A stretch of DNA of 64,000 bases from Mycolicibacterium austroafricanum (GCF_902705885.1 NZ_CACSIP010000006.1:1-64000), one strand, 5' to 3'. Counted from the first letter of the stretch, positions 10,544 to 21,421 are shown. Numbers and translations are program-made. The notes: generated from the letters alone by a model not told the origin.

Positions 10544-10573
10544 TGTTAGTTCCTAACATGTTAGTCACTAACA
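10544..10573. promoter_or_regulatory. Two tandem palindromic TetR-type operators
   Basis: TGTTAGTTCCTAACA (10544-10558) has 6-bp perfect arms around 3 bases. TGTTAGTCACTAACA (10559-10573) has 7-bp perfect arms around 1 base. The two sites abut with a 15-bp centre-to-centre spacing and lie 16-45 nt before the monooxygenase start. They are the likely binding site for two dimers of the TetR regulator encoded downstream. Confidence 0.8.
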
Positions 10574-10635
10574 CCTACTTGTCCAGCGTTTTCGGTGTTT
10601 CCGGTGCGGGACCGCGGACCGGCGCGGTCGCCGGA

Positions 10636-10641
10636 TAGGGT
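10636..10641 (+). promoter_or_regulatory. -10 element of leaderless thyX transcript
   Basis: TAGGGT lies 7 nt before the GTG at 10649, with no ribosome-binding site. It supports that GTG as the start in place of an upstream in-frame ATG. Confidence 0.55.
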
Positions 10642-10648
10642 TGTCCCC

Positions 10649-12365
<1,717 letters not shown>

Positions 12366-12366
<1 letters not shown>

Positions 12367-14042
12367 TGGACACCGAGCTCGCTGCGCCGGGGCCGTTGGC
12401 TGCGGATGGTCTACGGGTGACCGCGCTGGGTGGCATCAACGAAATCGGCCGCAACATGACCGTTTTCGAGCATCTGGGACGGTTACTGATCGTCGACTGC
12501 GGAGTGTTGTTCCCCAATCACGACGAACCCGGCGTCGACCTGATTCTGCCTGATATCCGCCACATCGAGCACCGGCTCGACGACGTGGAAGCGCTGGTGG
12601 TGACACACGCGCACGAAGACCACATCGGCGCGATCCCGTTCCTGCTCAAGCTGCGGCCCGACATCCCGGTGGTCGGTTCGAAGTTCACGCTCGCCCTGAT
12701 CGGCGCGAAATGCCGCGAACACCGCATCAAACCGGTGTTCGTCGAGGTGGCCGAGGGGCAACGCTCCACCCACGGCGTGTTCGAGTGCCAGTACTTCGCG
12801 GTCAACCACTCTGTTCCCGGATGTCTGGCGATCGGAATCCACACCGGCGCGGGCACGGTGTTGCACACCGGCGACATCAAACTCGATCAGCTTCCGCTCG
12901 ACGGCAGGCCGACGGACCTGCCCGGGATGTCGCGACTCGGTGACGCCGGGGTGGATCTGTTTCTCTGTGATTCCACGAACTCGGAGATCCCCGGTGTCGG
13001 GCCCTCGGAGAGCGAGGTCGGTCCGGCGTTGCACCGCCTGATCCGCGGTGCCGAAGGCCGGGTGATCGTGGCGTGCTTCGCCTCGAATGTCGATCGGGTG
13101 CAACAGATCATCGACGCCGCGGTGGCTTTGGGGCGGCGAGTGGCCTTCGTCGGCCGATCGATGGTGCGCAACATGGGCATCGCCCGCGAACTCGGCTACA
13201 TCAGGGTCGCCGACGACGATGTCCTCGACATCGCCGCCGCGGAGATGATGCCGGCCGACCGGGTGGTGCTCATCACGACGGGCACGCAGGGTGAGCCGAT
13301 GGCCGCGCTGTCGCGGATGTCACGCGGGGAGCACCGCAGCATCACCCTGACCGCCGGGGATCTGATCATCCTGTCGTCGTCGCTGATCCCGGGCAACGAG
13401 GAGGCGGTCTTCGGGGTGATGGATGCGCTGGCGAAGATCGGTGCTCGCGTCGTCACCAATCAGCATGCCCGCGTACATGTTTCGGGACATGCGTATGCCG
13501 GAGAACTCTTGTTCCTCTACAACGGCGTTCGGCCGCGCAACGTGATGCCCGTGCACGGCACCTGGCGGATGCTGCGTGCGAACGCGGCTCTGGCCGCCCG
13601 CGCCGGGGTGCCGGAGGACAACATCGTGCTGGCCGAGAACGGGGTCAGCGTCGACCTGGTGGCCGGCAGGGTGAGCATCGCCGGGGCGGTGCCCGTGGGC
13701 AAGGTCTTCGTCGACGGACTGGTCACCGGAGATGTCGGCGATGCCACCCTGGGGGAGAGGCTGATCCTGTCCTCGGGTTTCATCGCGGTGACGGTCGTCG
13801 TGCACCGTGGCACCGGAAAGCCCGCCGGTCCGGCGCACCTGACGTCGAGAGGTTTCTCCGAAGACCCCAAGGCGCTGGAACCCGCGATGCGCAAGGTCGA
13901 GGCCGAGCTCGGCAACCTGGCCTCGCAGGACATCACCGACCCGCCCCGGATCGCACAGGCGGTCCGCCGCGCTGTCGGCAAGTGGGTGGGGGAGACCTAC
14001 CGACGGCAGCCGATGATTGTGCCGACGGTCATCGAGATCTAA
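12366..14042 (+). CDS. rnj: Ribonuclease J
   Basis: A 558-aa metallo-beta-lactamase/beta-CASP nuclease with 5'-3' exonuclease and endonuclease activity in RNA maturation and decay. The dinuclear metal site motif is HAHEDH in ALVVTHAHEDHIGAIPFLL. Further metal ligands lie in GTVLHTGDIKLD and FLCDSTN. The beta-CASP part contains GTQGEPMAALSRM, and the late VSGHAYAGELLF and PVHGTWRMLR are conserved. The length matches RNase J. It is translationally coupled to dapA and converges on the response-regulator gene with a 4-nt overlap. Confidence 0.97.
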
Positions 14043-14698
14043 GCCACCTTGAGCCGGTAACCGATGCCCCGCAGCGCGACGAACCAGTCCGGGCCCAGCT
14101 TGCCTCGCAGATAACGGATGTAGACGTCCACCACGTTGGAGCGGGCGTTGTCGGCACCCCACACCTGCCGGCGGATCCGTTCGCGCGTCAGGACCTCTCC
14201 GGGATGGCGCAGGAACATCTCGGCCAGTGCGCATTCGCGTACCGACAGGTCGACGACGTAGTCGCCGATCTGGGCTCGTCGCGTTTTCAGGTCGAGCCGC
14301 AGGTCGCCAAAGGTGAGCATCGGGTGATCAACCGATCGCGGGGGAGCCAACCGCCGCCGCACCTGGCTGAGCAGTTCCTCCAACCGGAACGGCTTGCCGA
14401 CATAGGCATCGGCCCCGGCGTGCAGCGTCGCCGCCGTGGCGGCGACGTCTGTTCGTGAGGTGAGCATCACGACCGGAAGTGAGCGGCCCTCGGCGCGCAA
14501 CCGGCGCACGATCTCGAAACCGCTGCGTCCCGGCAGGTCGGCGGCGAGCACCATCAGGTCGAAGCTCCCGCTGCGGGCATCGGTGTAGGCCGTCCTGCCT
14601 TCCGTTGCCACCCGCACCGAGAATCCCTGAGCGACAAGCCCTTTCCGGATCACCGAGAGAACTCGAGGGTCGCTCTCGGCGATCAGTATCGTGGCCAT
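14039..14698 (-). CDS. OmpR-type response regulator with degenerate receiver
   Basis: A 219-aa protein with a receiver domain (1-118) and a C-terminal winged-helix output domain (about 125-217, ending RGIGYRLKVA). The usual phosphoacceptor Asp is absent: in FDLMVLAADLPGRSG, the position four residues before the conserved Pro is Ala52. One residue of the N-terminal acidic pair is Ser9 (IAESDP). The conserved Thr (VMLTSR) and Lys (YVGKPFR) remain. It may therefore work without phosphorylation or use Asp54. No sensor kinase gene is adjacent. A GGGGGA-type ribosome-binding site precedes the ATG. Confidence 0.88.
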   Translation of the reverse strand: MATILIAESDPRVLSVIRKGLVAQGFSVRVATEGRTAYTDARSGSFDLMVLAADLPGRSGFEIVRRLRAEGRSLPVVMLTSRTDVAATAATLHAGADAYVGKPFRLEELLSQVRRRLAPPRSVDHPMLTFGDLRLDLKTRRAQIGDYVVDLSVRECALAEMFLRHPGEVLTRERIRRQVWGADNARSNVVDVYIRYLRGKLGPDWFVALRGIGYRLKVA

Positions 14699-14829
14699 CG
14701 TGATCCCCCACTCCCCGGCAACGCCGGTTTCCCCGTCGATTCCAGGATCGTCGGTCAGCGGCCGGTCCCCTAAGGGTCATGGGGAGCGTCTGCAGGGGCC
14801 GAAAGACCCGAAAGCGGCGGGTCCTTTTC

Positions 14830-15705
14830 TCAGCGTTCGGCGTGAACCGTCCACTCGATGCGCGATGCCGCCAGTGAGCGCCGCGCCGGACGGATGTAGG
14901 TGTCGCGGAAGTAGCTCGGCCCGGCCTGCTCGACCAATCGCCAACCGCAGTCGGCCAGCAGGTCACCGACCTCTTCAGGTACCAGCCCTGATTTCCACAC
15001 CTGTCGGCGCCCCCGGAACCGTCGGTACACCGCGTCGGCGCCGTACAACTGGGTGCCGTCGATGAAGTCCTGACGGATGTAGGTGAAGATCAGCCGGCTT
15101 CCGGGCGCCGCGGCGGCAAGCTGTCCGAGCGTGGTGCGCACCGCCTCCGGGGTGAGGTACTGCGTGACGCCCTCCCAGATGAAGAAGGTGCGTGCACCGG
15201 GGTGGTAACCGTGCGCCTCCAGTGCCGGCAGCAGCGCGTCCTGCTCGAAGTCGACCGGCACCAGGTGCACCGACGGTGGCGTCGCGCCGAGTACCCGGTG
15301 CACGACGGCGGTTTTTCGGTCGACGTTGACCGGTTGGTCGACCTCAAAAACCGGCAGCTCGCTGTGCCGGGCGATCCGGTAGGCCCGGGTATCGAGGCCA
15401 GCTCCCAGAACCACGACGGTGTCGAACTCGATCACCGGGTCGGAGAGGCGTTCGTCGATGTAGCGCTTACGACAGCAGATGCTCGCCCACAGCCCGGGCC
15501 CGGATCGGTTCGACGCCGCGACGGCGGCCCGTCGCAGTGGGCCGAACCGGGACAGGCCGACCAGCAGACGCAGCCGCGCGGGCAGGAAGGACGTCGCCAG
15601 ATCGTCGTCGACCAGGCGGCGCTCCGGCGGCTCCTGCTGCTCGATGGCCGACAATACGATCGGCCCGACAGCCGTCTGCGCTGCCGGATTTCGACGCTGC
15701 CTCAT
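14830..15705 (-). CDS. SAM-dependent methyltransferase (Rv2751-like, LCMT family)
   Basis: A 291-aa class I methyltransferase of the leucine-carboxyl-methyltransferase-like family that is expanded in mycobacteria. The SAM motif is VVVLGAGLDTRAYRI, and the acidic residue binding the ribose is in VFEVDQP. The segment FIWEGVTQYLTPEAVRTTL is a family signature. The substrate is unknown. It starts 4 nt after the SDR stop, so it is the last gene of a three-gene operon (monooxygenase, SDR, methyltransferase), the same order as Rv2749-Rv2751. Confidence 0.9.
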   Translation of the reverse strand: MRQRRNPAAQTAVGPIVLSAIEQQEPPERRLVDDDLATSFLPARLRLLVGLSRFGPLRRAAVAASNRSGPGLWASICCRKRYIDERLSDPVIEFDTVVVLGAGLDTRAYRIARHSELPVFEVDQPVNVDRKTAVVHRVLGATPPSVHLVPVDFEQDALLPALEAHGYHPGARTFFIWEGVTQYLTPEAVRTTLGQLAAAAPGSRLIFTYIRQDFIDGTQLYGADAVYRRFRGRRQVWKSGLVPEEVGDLLADCGWRLVEQAGPSYFRDTYIRPARRSLAASRIEWTVHAER

Positions 15706-15709
15706 GGAC

Positions 15710-16528
15710 TCAACGCTTGTTCACGTACCCCGCGTCGACGGGCAGCGTGACCCCGGTGACGTAGCGGGCGGCGTCCGACACCAGCCAGAACACCGCATTG
15801 GCGATGTCCTCCGGTTCCAGCGCCTGGACTGGCAGCGCGTTGCCCATGTCCGGCCCACCCTGACTCTCCTGCGCCACCCCCTCGAGCCACGATCGGGTGA
15901 AGTCGTTGTCGATCATCGGGGTGTTGACGCCCGCCGGATGCACCGAGTTCACCCGAATACTGTACTGGGCAAGGGAATTTGCGTATACCCGCATGATGCC
16001 GACCATGCCGTGCTTCGCGGCCGCATAGCCCACGGAGCCGCCGACCGGCGCCCCCAGCCCGACCAGACCGGCGACCGAGCTGATCAACACGATCGAACCG
16101 CCGTTGCCGAACTTGACCATCGGCTTCATGGCCACGTCGACGGTGTTGTACACCCCGGTCAGGTTGACGTCGATGACGTCCTGCCACGCGTCGGCGGCCG
16201 CCATCGGGGCGATTCCCGCGTTGGCGACCACGATGTCGAGCCGGTTGCCGAGCTTCTCGGTCCCCTGCCGCAGTGCGGTCTTCACGGCGTCGCGGTCGCG
16301 CACATCGGCCTGGCTGGCCACGATGCGCGCACCCGTCTCCTCGACCAGTTTGACGGTGGCATCCAGGTCATCGGGGGTTGCCAACGGGTAGGGCACCGAG
16401 TCGATCTGGTCACAGAGGTCGACGGCGATGATGTCGGCACCTTCCGACGCCAACTTGAGCGCATGCGCGCGGCCCTGACCCCGTGCGGCACCGGTGATGA
16501 ACGCGACTTTGCCTGTGAGCCCACCCAT
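15710..16528 (-). CDS. Mycofactocin-coupled-type short-chain dehydrogenase
   Basis: A 272-aa SDR. The nucleotide-binding motif is [20 protein letters not shown], and the insertion [20 protein letters not shown] lengthens the loop around the cofactor. That loop is the hallmark of the mycofactocin-coupled subfamily, in which NAD is thought not to exchange freely. The catalytic Ser (VLISSVAG) and YxxxK (GYAAAKHG) are present. It is homologous to Rv2750. It follows the small monooxygenase gene by 14 nt and precedes the methyltransferase gene. The alcohol substrate is not known. Confidence 0.9.
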   Translation of the reverse strand: MGGLTGKVAFITGAARGQGRAHALKLASEGADIIAVDLCDQIDSVPYPLATPDDLDATVKLVEETGARIVASQADVRDRDAVKTALRQGTEKLGNRLDIVVANAGIAPMAAADAWQDVIDVNLTGVYNTVDVAMKPMVKFGNGGSIVLISSVAGLVGLGAPVGGSVGYAAAKHGMVGIMRVYANSLAQYSIRVNSVHPAGVNTPMIDNDFTRSWLEGVAQESQGGPDMGNALPVQALEPEDIANAVFWLVSDAARYVTGVTLPVDAGYVNKR

Positions 16529-16542
16529 GGTCGCGTGCGCCG

Positions 16543-16857
16543 TCAGGGCCGCAGCTGGCCCTTGGCCGGATCTCCGGCGACGACCGGTTGCAGCATCTTG
16601 ATGTCCGGCGCGCCGTCGAGGTGCTCACCGATGGTTCCGAACAGTGTCGCCACCGCCGGCGCCGTGCTGTGTGCCTGCAGTGCGTCGCTGTCGGCCCACT
16701 GCTCGACGAACACGAAGGTGCCGTCGGCTTCGTGCAGCGAGTACAGGTCGCAGCCGGGCTCGCTGTGCACCGCTTCGATCGCCTGTTTGCAGGCGTCCCG
16801 CACGGTGTCCACGGATTCTGGCTTGGCTTTCATGGTGGCGACGACGACTATCGGCAT
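16543..16857 (-). CDS. Antibiotic biosynthesis monooxygenase (ABM) domain protein
   Basis: A 104-aa single-domain protein of the dimeric alpha+beta barrel ABM family (Rv2749-like, YgiN-type quinol monooxygenase). Recognisable parts are the first strand [18 protein letters not shown], the conserved [12 protein letters not shown] and the [15 protein letters not shown] helix start. Members oxidise quinols or act as cofactor-free monooxygenases. It heads the operon with the SDR and methyltransferase genes, which suggests oxidation, reduction and methylation of one small substrate; that link is inference. Confidence 0.85.
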   Translation of the reverse strand: MPIVVVATMKAKPESVDTVRDACKQAIEAVHSEPGCDLYSLHEADGTFVFVEQWADSDALQAHSTAPAVATLFGTIGEHLDGAPDIKMLQPVVAGDPAKGQLRP

Positions 16858-17035
16858 TCGGGGCGGCTCCTCGGTCTCGGCACTGAGTTGGACAGGTGTC
16901 CACCCTATTACGCGGGCGCACCAACCGGCAGTATCGGCGTGGCCGCACCGCGTCTGCCTGGCCTTCCGCCGGGGAGCGGAATCGACACCAATCCGTTACC
17001 CGTGTGGCAGATGGTACATATGGGGCGCTTGGGAC

Positions 17036-17041
17036 TAGGCT
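17036..17041 (+). promoter_or_regulatory. -10 element of leaderless ftsK transcript
   Basis: TAGGCT lies 7 nt before the ATG at 17049, with no Shine-Dalgarno sequence. It selects this ATG over the longer open frame upstream. Confidence 0.55.
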
Positions 17042-17048
17042 TAGTGGC

Positions 17049-19580
17049 ATGGCGAGTAAGACCGCGGCCCGATCTGCTGCCCGTCCGACCAGGTCAAAGA
17101 CCAGTTCGAGGGGTGGGTCGCGGCCGGCGGCGCCGCGTCGCACCCCTGTCCGCCGCAAGCCGTCCGCGGTCTCCGCCGCCGGCACCGCGGTGGGTCGCGG
17201 AGCCCGCGCGGGCTGGCTGATGCTGGCCAAAGGTGCGGGCAGTACGGCCCGCTCGGTCGGTCGCGCGCGTGATCTCGAACCCGGACACCGCCGTGACGGA
17301 GTCGCGCTGGCCCTGCTGGGCCTCGCGGTCGTCGTGGCCGCGAGTTCGTGGTTCGACGCCGCGCGCCCCGTGGGGGAGTGGATCGACACCTTTGTCAGGG
17401 TGCTGATCGGTGCGGGCGTGGTGCTGATCCCGATCGCCCTGGCCGCGCTCGGGATCGGCCTGATGCGCACCGAGCCCGATCCGGAATCACGTCCGAGGTT
17501 GATCCTCGGCACTGCGATGATCGTGTTGCCGGCCCTCGGACTGTGGCACCTGTGGTCGGGGTCGCCGCAGGAGCCCGCGGCCCGCGAGGATGCCGCCGGC
17601 TTCTTCGGATTCGCGATCGGCGGTCCGCTCGCCGAGGGCCTGACGCCGTGGATCGCCGCACCGCTTCTGTTCCTCGGTGTGTTGTTCGGGCTGCTGCTGG
17701 TGACCGGGACGACGATCCGCGAGGTGCCCGAGACGGTGCGGGCGATGTTCCCGACCCGGTGGCGCAATGAGTACGAGGACGACTACGACTACGACGACGA
17801 TTACGACGACCAGGAGTCCGGTGGCGCTGAGTCCGAGGACTTCTCCGACGGCTACTACGACGACCCGGAGGGCTACCTGCAGGACGAGGCCCCGTCGTGG
17901 CCGTCGCCGGCGCAGTCACCGGCACCGCTGGCGCTGACGTCGGGGCCGGCCGGCACACCGATGGACAACTACCCGATCGAGGACGACGCCCCCACCACCC
18001 CCGAACCGGCGGCGCGGACGCGCAAGAAGAAAGCGCCCAAGGCGCTGGACATGCAGCTGGACCGGGTGGTCGACGGGCCGTACGCGCTGCCGTCGCTGAG
18101 CCTGCTCACCGCTGGTGACCCGCCGAAGGTGCGCAGCGCCGCCAACGACAAGATGGTCGAGGTGATCGGCTCGGTCCTGCAACAGTTCAAGGTGGACGCG
18201 GCGGTCACCGGCTGCACGCGCGGGCCGACGGTGACCCGGTACGAGGTGGAACTCGGACCCGGTGTGAAGGTCGAGAAGATCACCGCGCTGCAGAAGAACA
18301 TCGCCTATGCGGTGGCCACCGAGAGCGTGCGCATGCTGGCGCCGATCCCGGGCAAGTCCGCCGTCGGTATCGAGGTGCCCAACACCGACCGTGAAATGGT
18401 GCGACTCGCCGACGTGCTGACGGCTCCGACCACCCGGCGTGACCACCACCCGTTGGTGATCGGTCTCGGCAAGGACATCGAGGGCGATTTCATCTCGGCC
18501 AACCTGGCCAAGATGCCGCACCTGCTGGTGGCCGGCTCGACCGGTTCGGGTAAGTCGAGCTTCGTCAACTCGATGCTGGTGTCGCTGCTGGCCCGCGCGA
18601 CCCCGGAAGAGGTCAGGATGATCCTGATCGACCCGAAAATGGTGGAACTGACGCCGTATGAAGGCATTCCGCACCTCATCACGCCTATCGTCACGCAGCC
18701 GAAGAAGGCCGCCGCGGCGCTGGCCTGGCTGGTCGAGGAGATGGAGCAGCGCTACCAGGACATGCAGGCCAACCGGGTCCGTCACATCGACGACTTCAAC
18801 AAGAACGTGAGGTCCGGGGTGATCACCACACCGCTGGGCAGCGAGCGCGTGTACAAGCCGTACCCGTACATCATCGCGATCGTCGACGAACTCGCCGACC
18901 TGATGATGACCGCACCCCGCGACGTCGAGGACGCCATCGTGCGCATCACCCAGAAGGCTCGCGCGGCGGGTATCCATCTGATCCTGGCGACCCAGCGTCC
19001 GTCGGTCGACGTCGTCACCGGCCTGATCAAGACGAACGTGCCGTCGCGGCTGGCGTTCGCGACGTCGTCGCTGACCGATAGCCGGGTCATCCTCGATCAA
19101 CAGGGCGCCGAGAAGCTCATCGGTATGGGCGACGGGCTGTTCCTGCCGATGGGCGCCAACAAGCCGATCCGTTTCCAGGGCGCCTACATCAGTGACGAGG
19201 AGATCTACGCCGTCGTCGCCGCCTGCAAGGACCAGGCCGAGCCCGAGTACACCGAAGGTGTCACCACCGCCAAGTCCGCCGGCGAACGCACCGACGTCGA
19301 TCCCGACATCGGCGATGACATGGATGTGTTCCTGCAGGCCGTCGAACTCGTGGTGTCGTCGCAGTTCGGGTCGACGTCGATGCTGCAGCGCAAGCTGCGG
19401 GTCGGGTTCGCCAAGGCGGGCCGGTTGATGGACCTGATGGAGACGCGCAACATCGTCGGCCCGTCGGAAGGCTCCAAGGCGCGTGAGGTGTTGGTCAAGC
19501 CCGACGAGCTCGCCGGCACGCTCGCGCTGATCCGCGGCGGAAGCGACGCCACCGGCGCCGAGGACGACCCCGACTTCTAG
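17049..19580 (+). CDS. ftsK: FtsK/SpoIIIE DNA translocase
   Basis: An 843-aa septal DNA pump that moves chromosome termini and supports division. The N-terminus is basic and low-complexity, followed by four transmembrane helices (about residues 82-225). A very acidic linker (EYEDDYDYDDDYDDQES) precedes the motor. Walker A is AGSTGSGKSSFVNSM, Walker B lies in IIAIVDELADLMM, and QRPSVDVVTGLIK is typical of FtsK. The C-terminal winged gamma domain (about 770-835) would recognise polar KOPS sequences. A long perfect inverted repeat follows the stop. Confidence 0.97.
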   Translation: MASKTAARSAARPTRSKTSSRGGSRPAAPRRTPVRRKPSAVSAAGTAVGRGARAGWLMLAKGAGSTARSVGRARDLEPGHRRDGVALALLGLAVVVAASSWFDAARPVGEWIDTFVRVLIGAGVVLIPIALAALGIGLMRTEPDPESRPRLILGTAMIVLPALGLWHLWSGSPQEPAAREDAAGFFGFAIGGPLAEGLTPWIAAPLLFLGVLFGLLLVTGTTIREVPETVRAMFPTRWRNEYEDDYDYDDDYDDQESGGAESEDFSDGYYDDPEGYLQDEAPSWPSPAQSPAPLALTSGPAGTPMDNYPIEDDAPTTPEPAARTRKKKAPKALDMQLDRVVDGPYALPSLSLLTAGDPPKVRSAANDKMVEVIGSVLQQFKVDAAVTGCTRGPTVTRYEVELGPGVKVEKITALQKNIAYAVATESVRMLAPIPGKSAVGIEVPNTDREMVRLADVLTAPTTRRDHHPLVIGLGKDIEGDFISANLAKMPHLLVAGSTGSGKSSFVNSMLVSLLARATPEEVRMILIDPKMVELTPYEGIPHLITPIVTQPKKAAAALAWLVEEMEQRYQDMQANRVRHIDDFNKNVRSGVITTPLGSERVYKPYPYIIAIVDELADLMMTAPRDVEDAIVRITQKARAAGIHLILATQRPSVDVVTGLIKTNVPSRLAFATSSLTDSRVILDQQGAEKLIGMGDGLFLPMGANKPIRFQGAYISDEEIYAVVAACKDQAEPEYTEGVTTAKSAGERTDVDPDIGDDMDVFLQAVELVVSSQFGSTSMLQRKLRVGFAKAGRLMDLMETRNIVGPSEGSKAREVLVKPDELAGTLALIRGGSDATGAEDDPDF

Positions 19581-19582
19581 CG

Positions 19583-19645
19583 CGCCGGAACGGTATTCCA
19601 CGCGGTCGAAATCGCAAAAAACCCGCCTGGAATACCGTTCCGGCG
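19583..19645. terminator. Bidirectional terminator-like inverted repeat (18-bp perfect stem)
   Basis: CGCCGGAACGGTATTCCA (19583-19600) and its exact reverse complement (19628-19645) flank a 27-nt loop. The repeat lies between the convergent 3' ends of ftsK and argA, starting 2 nt after the ftsK stop. There is no clear T-tract on either side; a run of six A occurs inside the loop. Confidence 0.65.
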
Positions 19646-19656
19646 GGGGGTGGGGG

Positions 19657-20178
19657 TTACAGCGTCAACAGCATCCGGGTGTTGCCGAGGATGTTGGGTT
19701 TGACGTAGGAGAGGTCCAGGAACTCCGCCACGCCGGTGTCGTAGGAGCGTCGCATCTCGTCGTAGACCTCGGCGGTGACGGGCGTGCCGTCGATCTCGGT
19801 GAATCCGTGCCGGCCGAAGAACTCGACCTCGAAGGTGAGCACGAAGATCCGCTCCAGCCGCAACTCGGCGGCCACGGCGAGCAGTCGGTCGACGATCGCA
19901 TGGCCCACACCCCGGCCCCTGACCTTGGGGTGTACCGCCACGGTGCGCACCTCGCCGAGGTCGGACCACAGCACGTGCAGGGCGCCACATCCGATGAGCT
20001 CGTCCTGCAGTTCGGCCACCCAGAACTCCTGCACCGACTCGTAGAGATTCACCAGGTTCTTCTCGAGCAGGATCCTGCCGGCATAGATGTCGACGAGGGT
20101 CTTGATCGCAGGCACATCCGAGGTTCGGGCACGCCGTACGACGAGTTGACCGGTGGATTCATCCGGACCTGCGCTCAC
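19657..20178 (-). CDS. argA: Amino-acid N-acetyltransferase (ArgA-like, GNAT)
   Basis: A 173-aa GNAT enzyme homologous to Rv2747, the atypical short L-glutamate/L-glutamine N-acetyltransferase of mycobacterial arginine biosynthesis. The acetyl-CoA site is VAVHPKVRGRGVGHAIVDRL, the middle strand is EFWVAELQDELIGCGALHVL, and the late segment FFGRHGFTEID is typical. The GTG start is 7 nt downstream of TACTCT, indicating a leaderless transcript divergent from pgsA3. Confidence 0.9.
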   Translation of the reverse strand: MSAGPDESTGQLVVRRARTSDVPAIKTLVDIYAGRILLEKNLVNLYESVQEFWVAELQDELIGCGALHVLWSDLGEVRTVAVHPKVRGRGVGHAIVDRLLAVAAELRLERIFVLTFEVEFFGRHGFTEIDGTPVTAEVYDEMRRSYDTGVAEFLDLSYVKPNILGNTRMLLTL

Positions 20179-20185
20179 ACACCGA

Positions 20186-20214
20186 AGAGTATCGGTTCAG
20201 GCAACCAGTATTCT
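20186..20214. promoter_or_regulatory. Divergent leaderless promoters of argA and pgsA3
   Basis: On the minus strand TACTCT (20191-20186) is 7 nt before the argA GTG. On the plus strand TATTCT (20209-20214) is 6 nt before the pgsA3 GTG at 20221. The two -10 hexamers are only 17 nt apart, so the promoters are back to back and polymerases may compete. Confidence 0.55.
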
Positions 20215-20220
20215 GTGGCG

Positions 20221-20817
20221 GTGCCGGGCCAACCACATACCGACCCTGTGGTTCCGCGCGCTCGGGTGGCGAATCTCGCAAATGCCCTCACCGGGGTCCG
20301 GATGGCGCTCGTGCCGGTGTTCCTGGTCGCCCTGTTCGTCGGCGACGGTCATGAAACATATTGGCGGGTGGTCGCATTCGTGGTGTTCGCGGTCGCGGTG
20401 ATCACCGACCGGCTCGACGGGGCGCTGGCCCGCAGCTATGGCATGGTCACCGAATTCGGCACGTTGGCCGATCCGATCGCCGACAAGGCTCTGATCGGTG
20501 CCGCGCTCATCGGGCTCTCGATGCTCGGCGACCTGCCGTGGTGGGTGACCGTGGTGATCCTGTCCCGCGAGCTCGCCGTGACGTTGCTCCGGCTGGCGGT
20601 GCTGCGGCGCGGCATCATCCCGGCCAGCCGGGGCGGCAAGCTCAAGACACTGCTGCAAGCCGTCGCGATCGGTCTGTTCGTGCTGCCCCTGTCCGGCGGG
20701 TGGCTGACCGGAGCCTGGGTGCTGATGCTGGCCGCCGTGGTGCTGACGGTGGTCACCGGCGTGGACTACTTCGTCTCGGCGTACCGGGATTCGCGGGCAC
20801 GACCCGCGGGTGACTGA
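20221..20817 (+). CDS. pgsA3: CDP-alcohol phosphatidyltransferase (PgsA3-like)
   Basis: A 198-aa integral membrane enzyme of phospholipid synthesis, probably joining CDP-diacylglycerol to glycerol-3-phosphate. The CDP-OH-P signature D-G-x2-A-R-x8-G-x3-D-x3-D is complete from DGALARSYGMVTEFGTLAD to the final D in PIAD. About five or six hydrophobic helices are visible. The GTG at 20221 is selected from the leaderless promoter; the frame is open far upstream across argA but not as real coding. Order matches Rv2746c, upstream of clgR. Confidence 0.92.
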   Translation: MPGQPHTDPVVPRARVANLANALTGVRMALVPVFLVALFVGDGHETYWRVVAFVVFAVAVITDRLDGALARSYGMVTEFGTLADPIADKALIGAALIGLSMLGDLPWWVTVVILSRELAVTLLRLAVLRRGIIPASRGGKLKTLLQAVAIGLFVLPLSGGWLTGAWVLMLAAVVLTVVTGVDYFVSAYRDSRARPAGD

Positions 20818-20853
20818 CGCCCCGCGCGTCCCGGTGATTGCCGACCGGTTTCG

Positions 20854-20880
20854 GGAACCATCCCGGTGACGCCGAGCGTT
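20854..20880 (+). promoter_or_regulatory. SigE-type promoter of clgR-psp
   Basis: GGAAC (20854-20858), 18 nt, then CGTT (20877-20880) matches the ECF sigma E pattern GGAAC-N18-CGTT. M. tuberculosis clgR-pspA is known to be SigE-dependent under envelope stress. The site is 48 nt before the clgR ATG. Confidence 0.65.
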
Positions 20881-20928
20881 GGCCTAGGTAGCCAAGCAGG
20901 ACGCCAGCCAAGCGAACAGGAGAACGCG

Positions 20929-21276
20929 ATGACGGCATTGCTGCGCGAAGTGATCGGCGACGTGCTGCGGCGCTCCCGGGTCGAGCAGGGGCGCACCCTG
21001 CGCGAGGTGTCGGATTCGGCGCGCGTCAGCCTCGGGTACCTCTCCGAGGTGGAGCGCGGGCGCAAGGAGGCATCAAGTGAGCTGATCAGCGCCATCTGCG
21101 GGGCACTGGACGTTCCGCTGTCGCGGGTGCTGTCGGAGGCCGGAGACGAGTTGGCGCTCGAGGAGTCCCGCGCCGAGGTGAGCACGGTCGCCGTGGCACC
21201 GGAACCCCGTATCGCAGGCATCGACGTCACCACCAAGGTGGTCATCCCGCAGGTCGTGTCGATGGCGGTGGCCTGA
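20929..21276 (+). CDS. clgR: Transcriptional activator ClgR (Clp gene regulator)
   Basis: A 115-aa regulator with an HTH_3/XRE domain (about residues 5-65: [20 protein letters not shown]). It activates clp protease genes and, in mycobacteria, the envelope-preserving psp system. The C-terminus VSMAVA is nonpolar and alanine-containing, consistent with degradation by ClpP. The start follows an AACAGGAGAA ribosome-binding site. It is upstream of pspA and pspM with a SigE-type promoter, giving the stress-response circuit described for Rv2745c. Confidence 0.93.
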   Translation: MTALLREVIGDVLRRSRVEQGRTLREVSDSARVSLGYLSEVERGRKEASSELISAICGALDVPLSRVLSEAGDELALEESRAEVSTVAVAPEPRIAGIDVTTKVVIPQVVSMAVA

Positions 21277-21307
21277 CGCCGGTGTCCGGCCCGGTCACGT
21301 GCGCAAA

Positions 21308-21323
21308 ACACCCGCAGGGGTGT
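21308..21323 (+). other. Small hairpin in the clgR-pspA gap
   Basis: ACACCC-GCAG-GGGTGT forms a 6-bp stem with a 4-nt loop in the 145-nt gap between clgR and pspA. There is no T-tract, so it is more likely an attenuator or mRNA-processing element than a full terminator. Confidence 0.35.
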
Positions 21324-21421
21324 GGTGATCTGCGCGGAACCGATAAGTTGGGTGCAGGGTACTTTCACCGCACAGCTGACACAGTTGCACATACATACAG
21401 ACACGAAGGCGGAGCGAACCG

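Noticed and set aside
17916..19601. 561-aa open frame antisense to ftsK
   Set aside because: Its sequence is low-complexity and Arg/His/Asp-rich, without motifs, and it mirrors a well-supported ftsK. It is a high-GC shadow frame.
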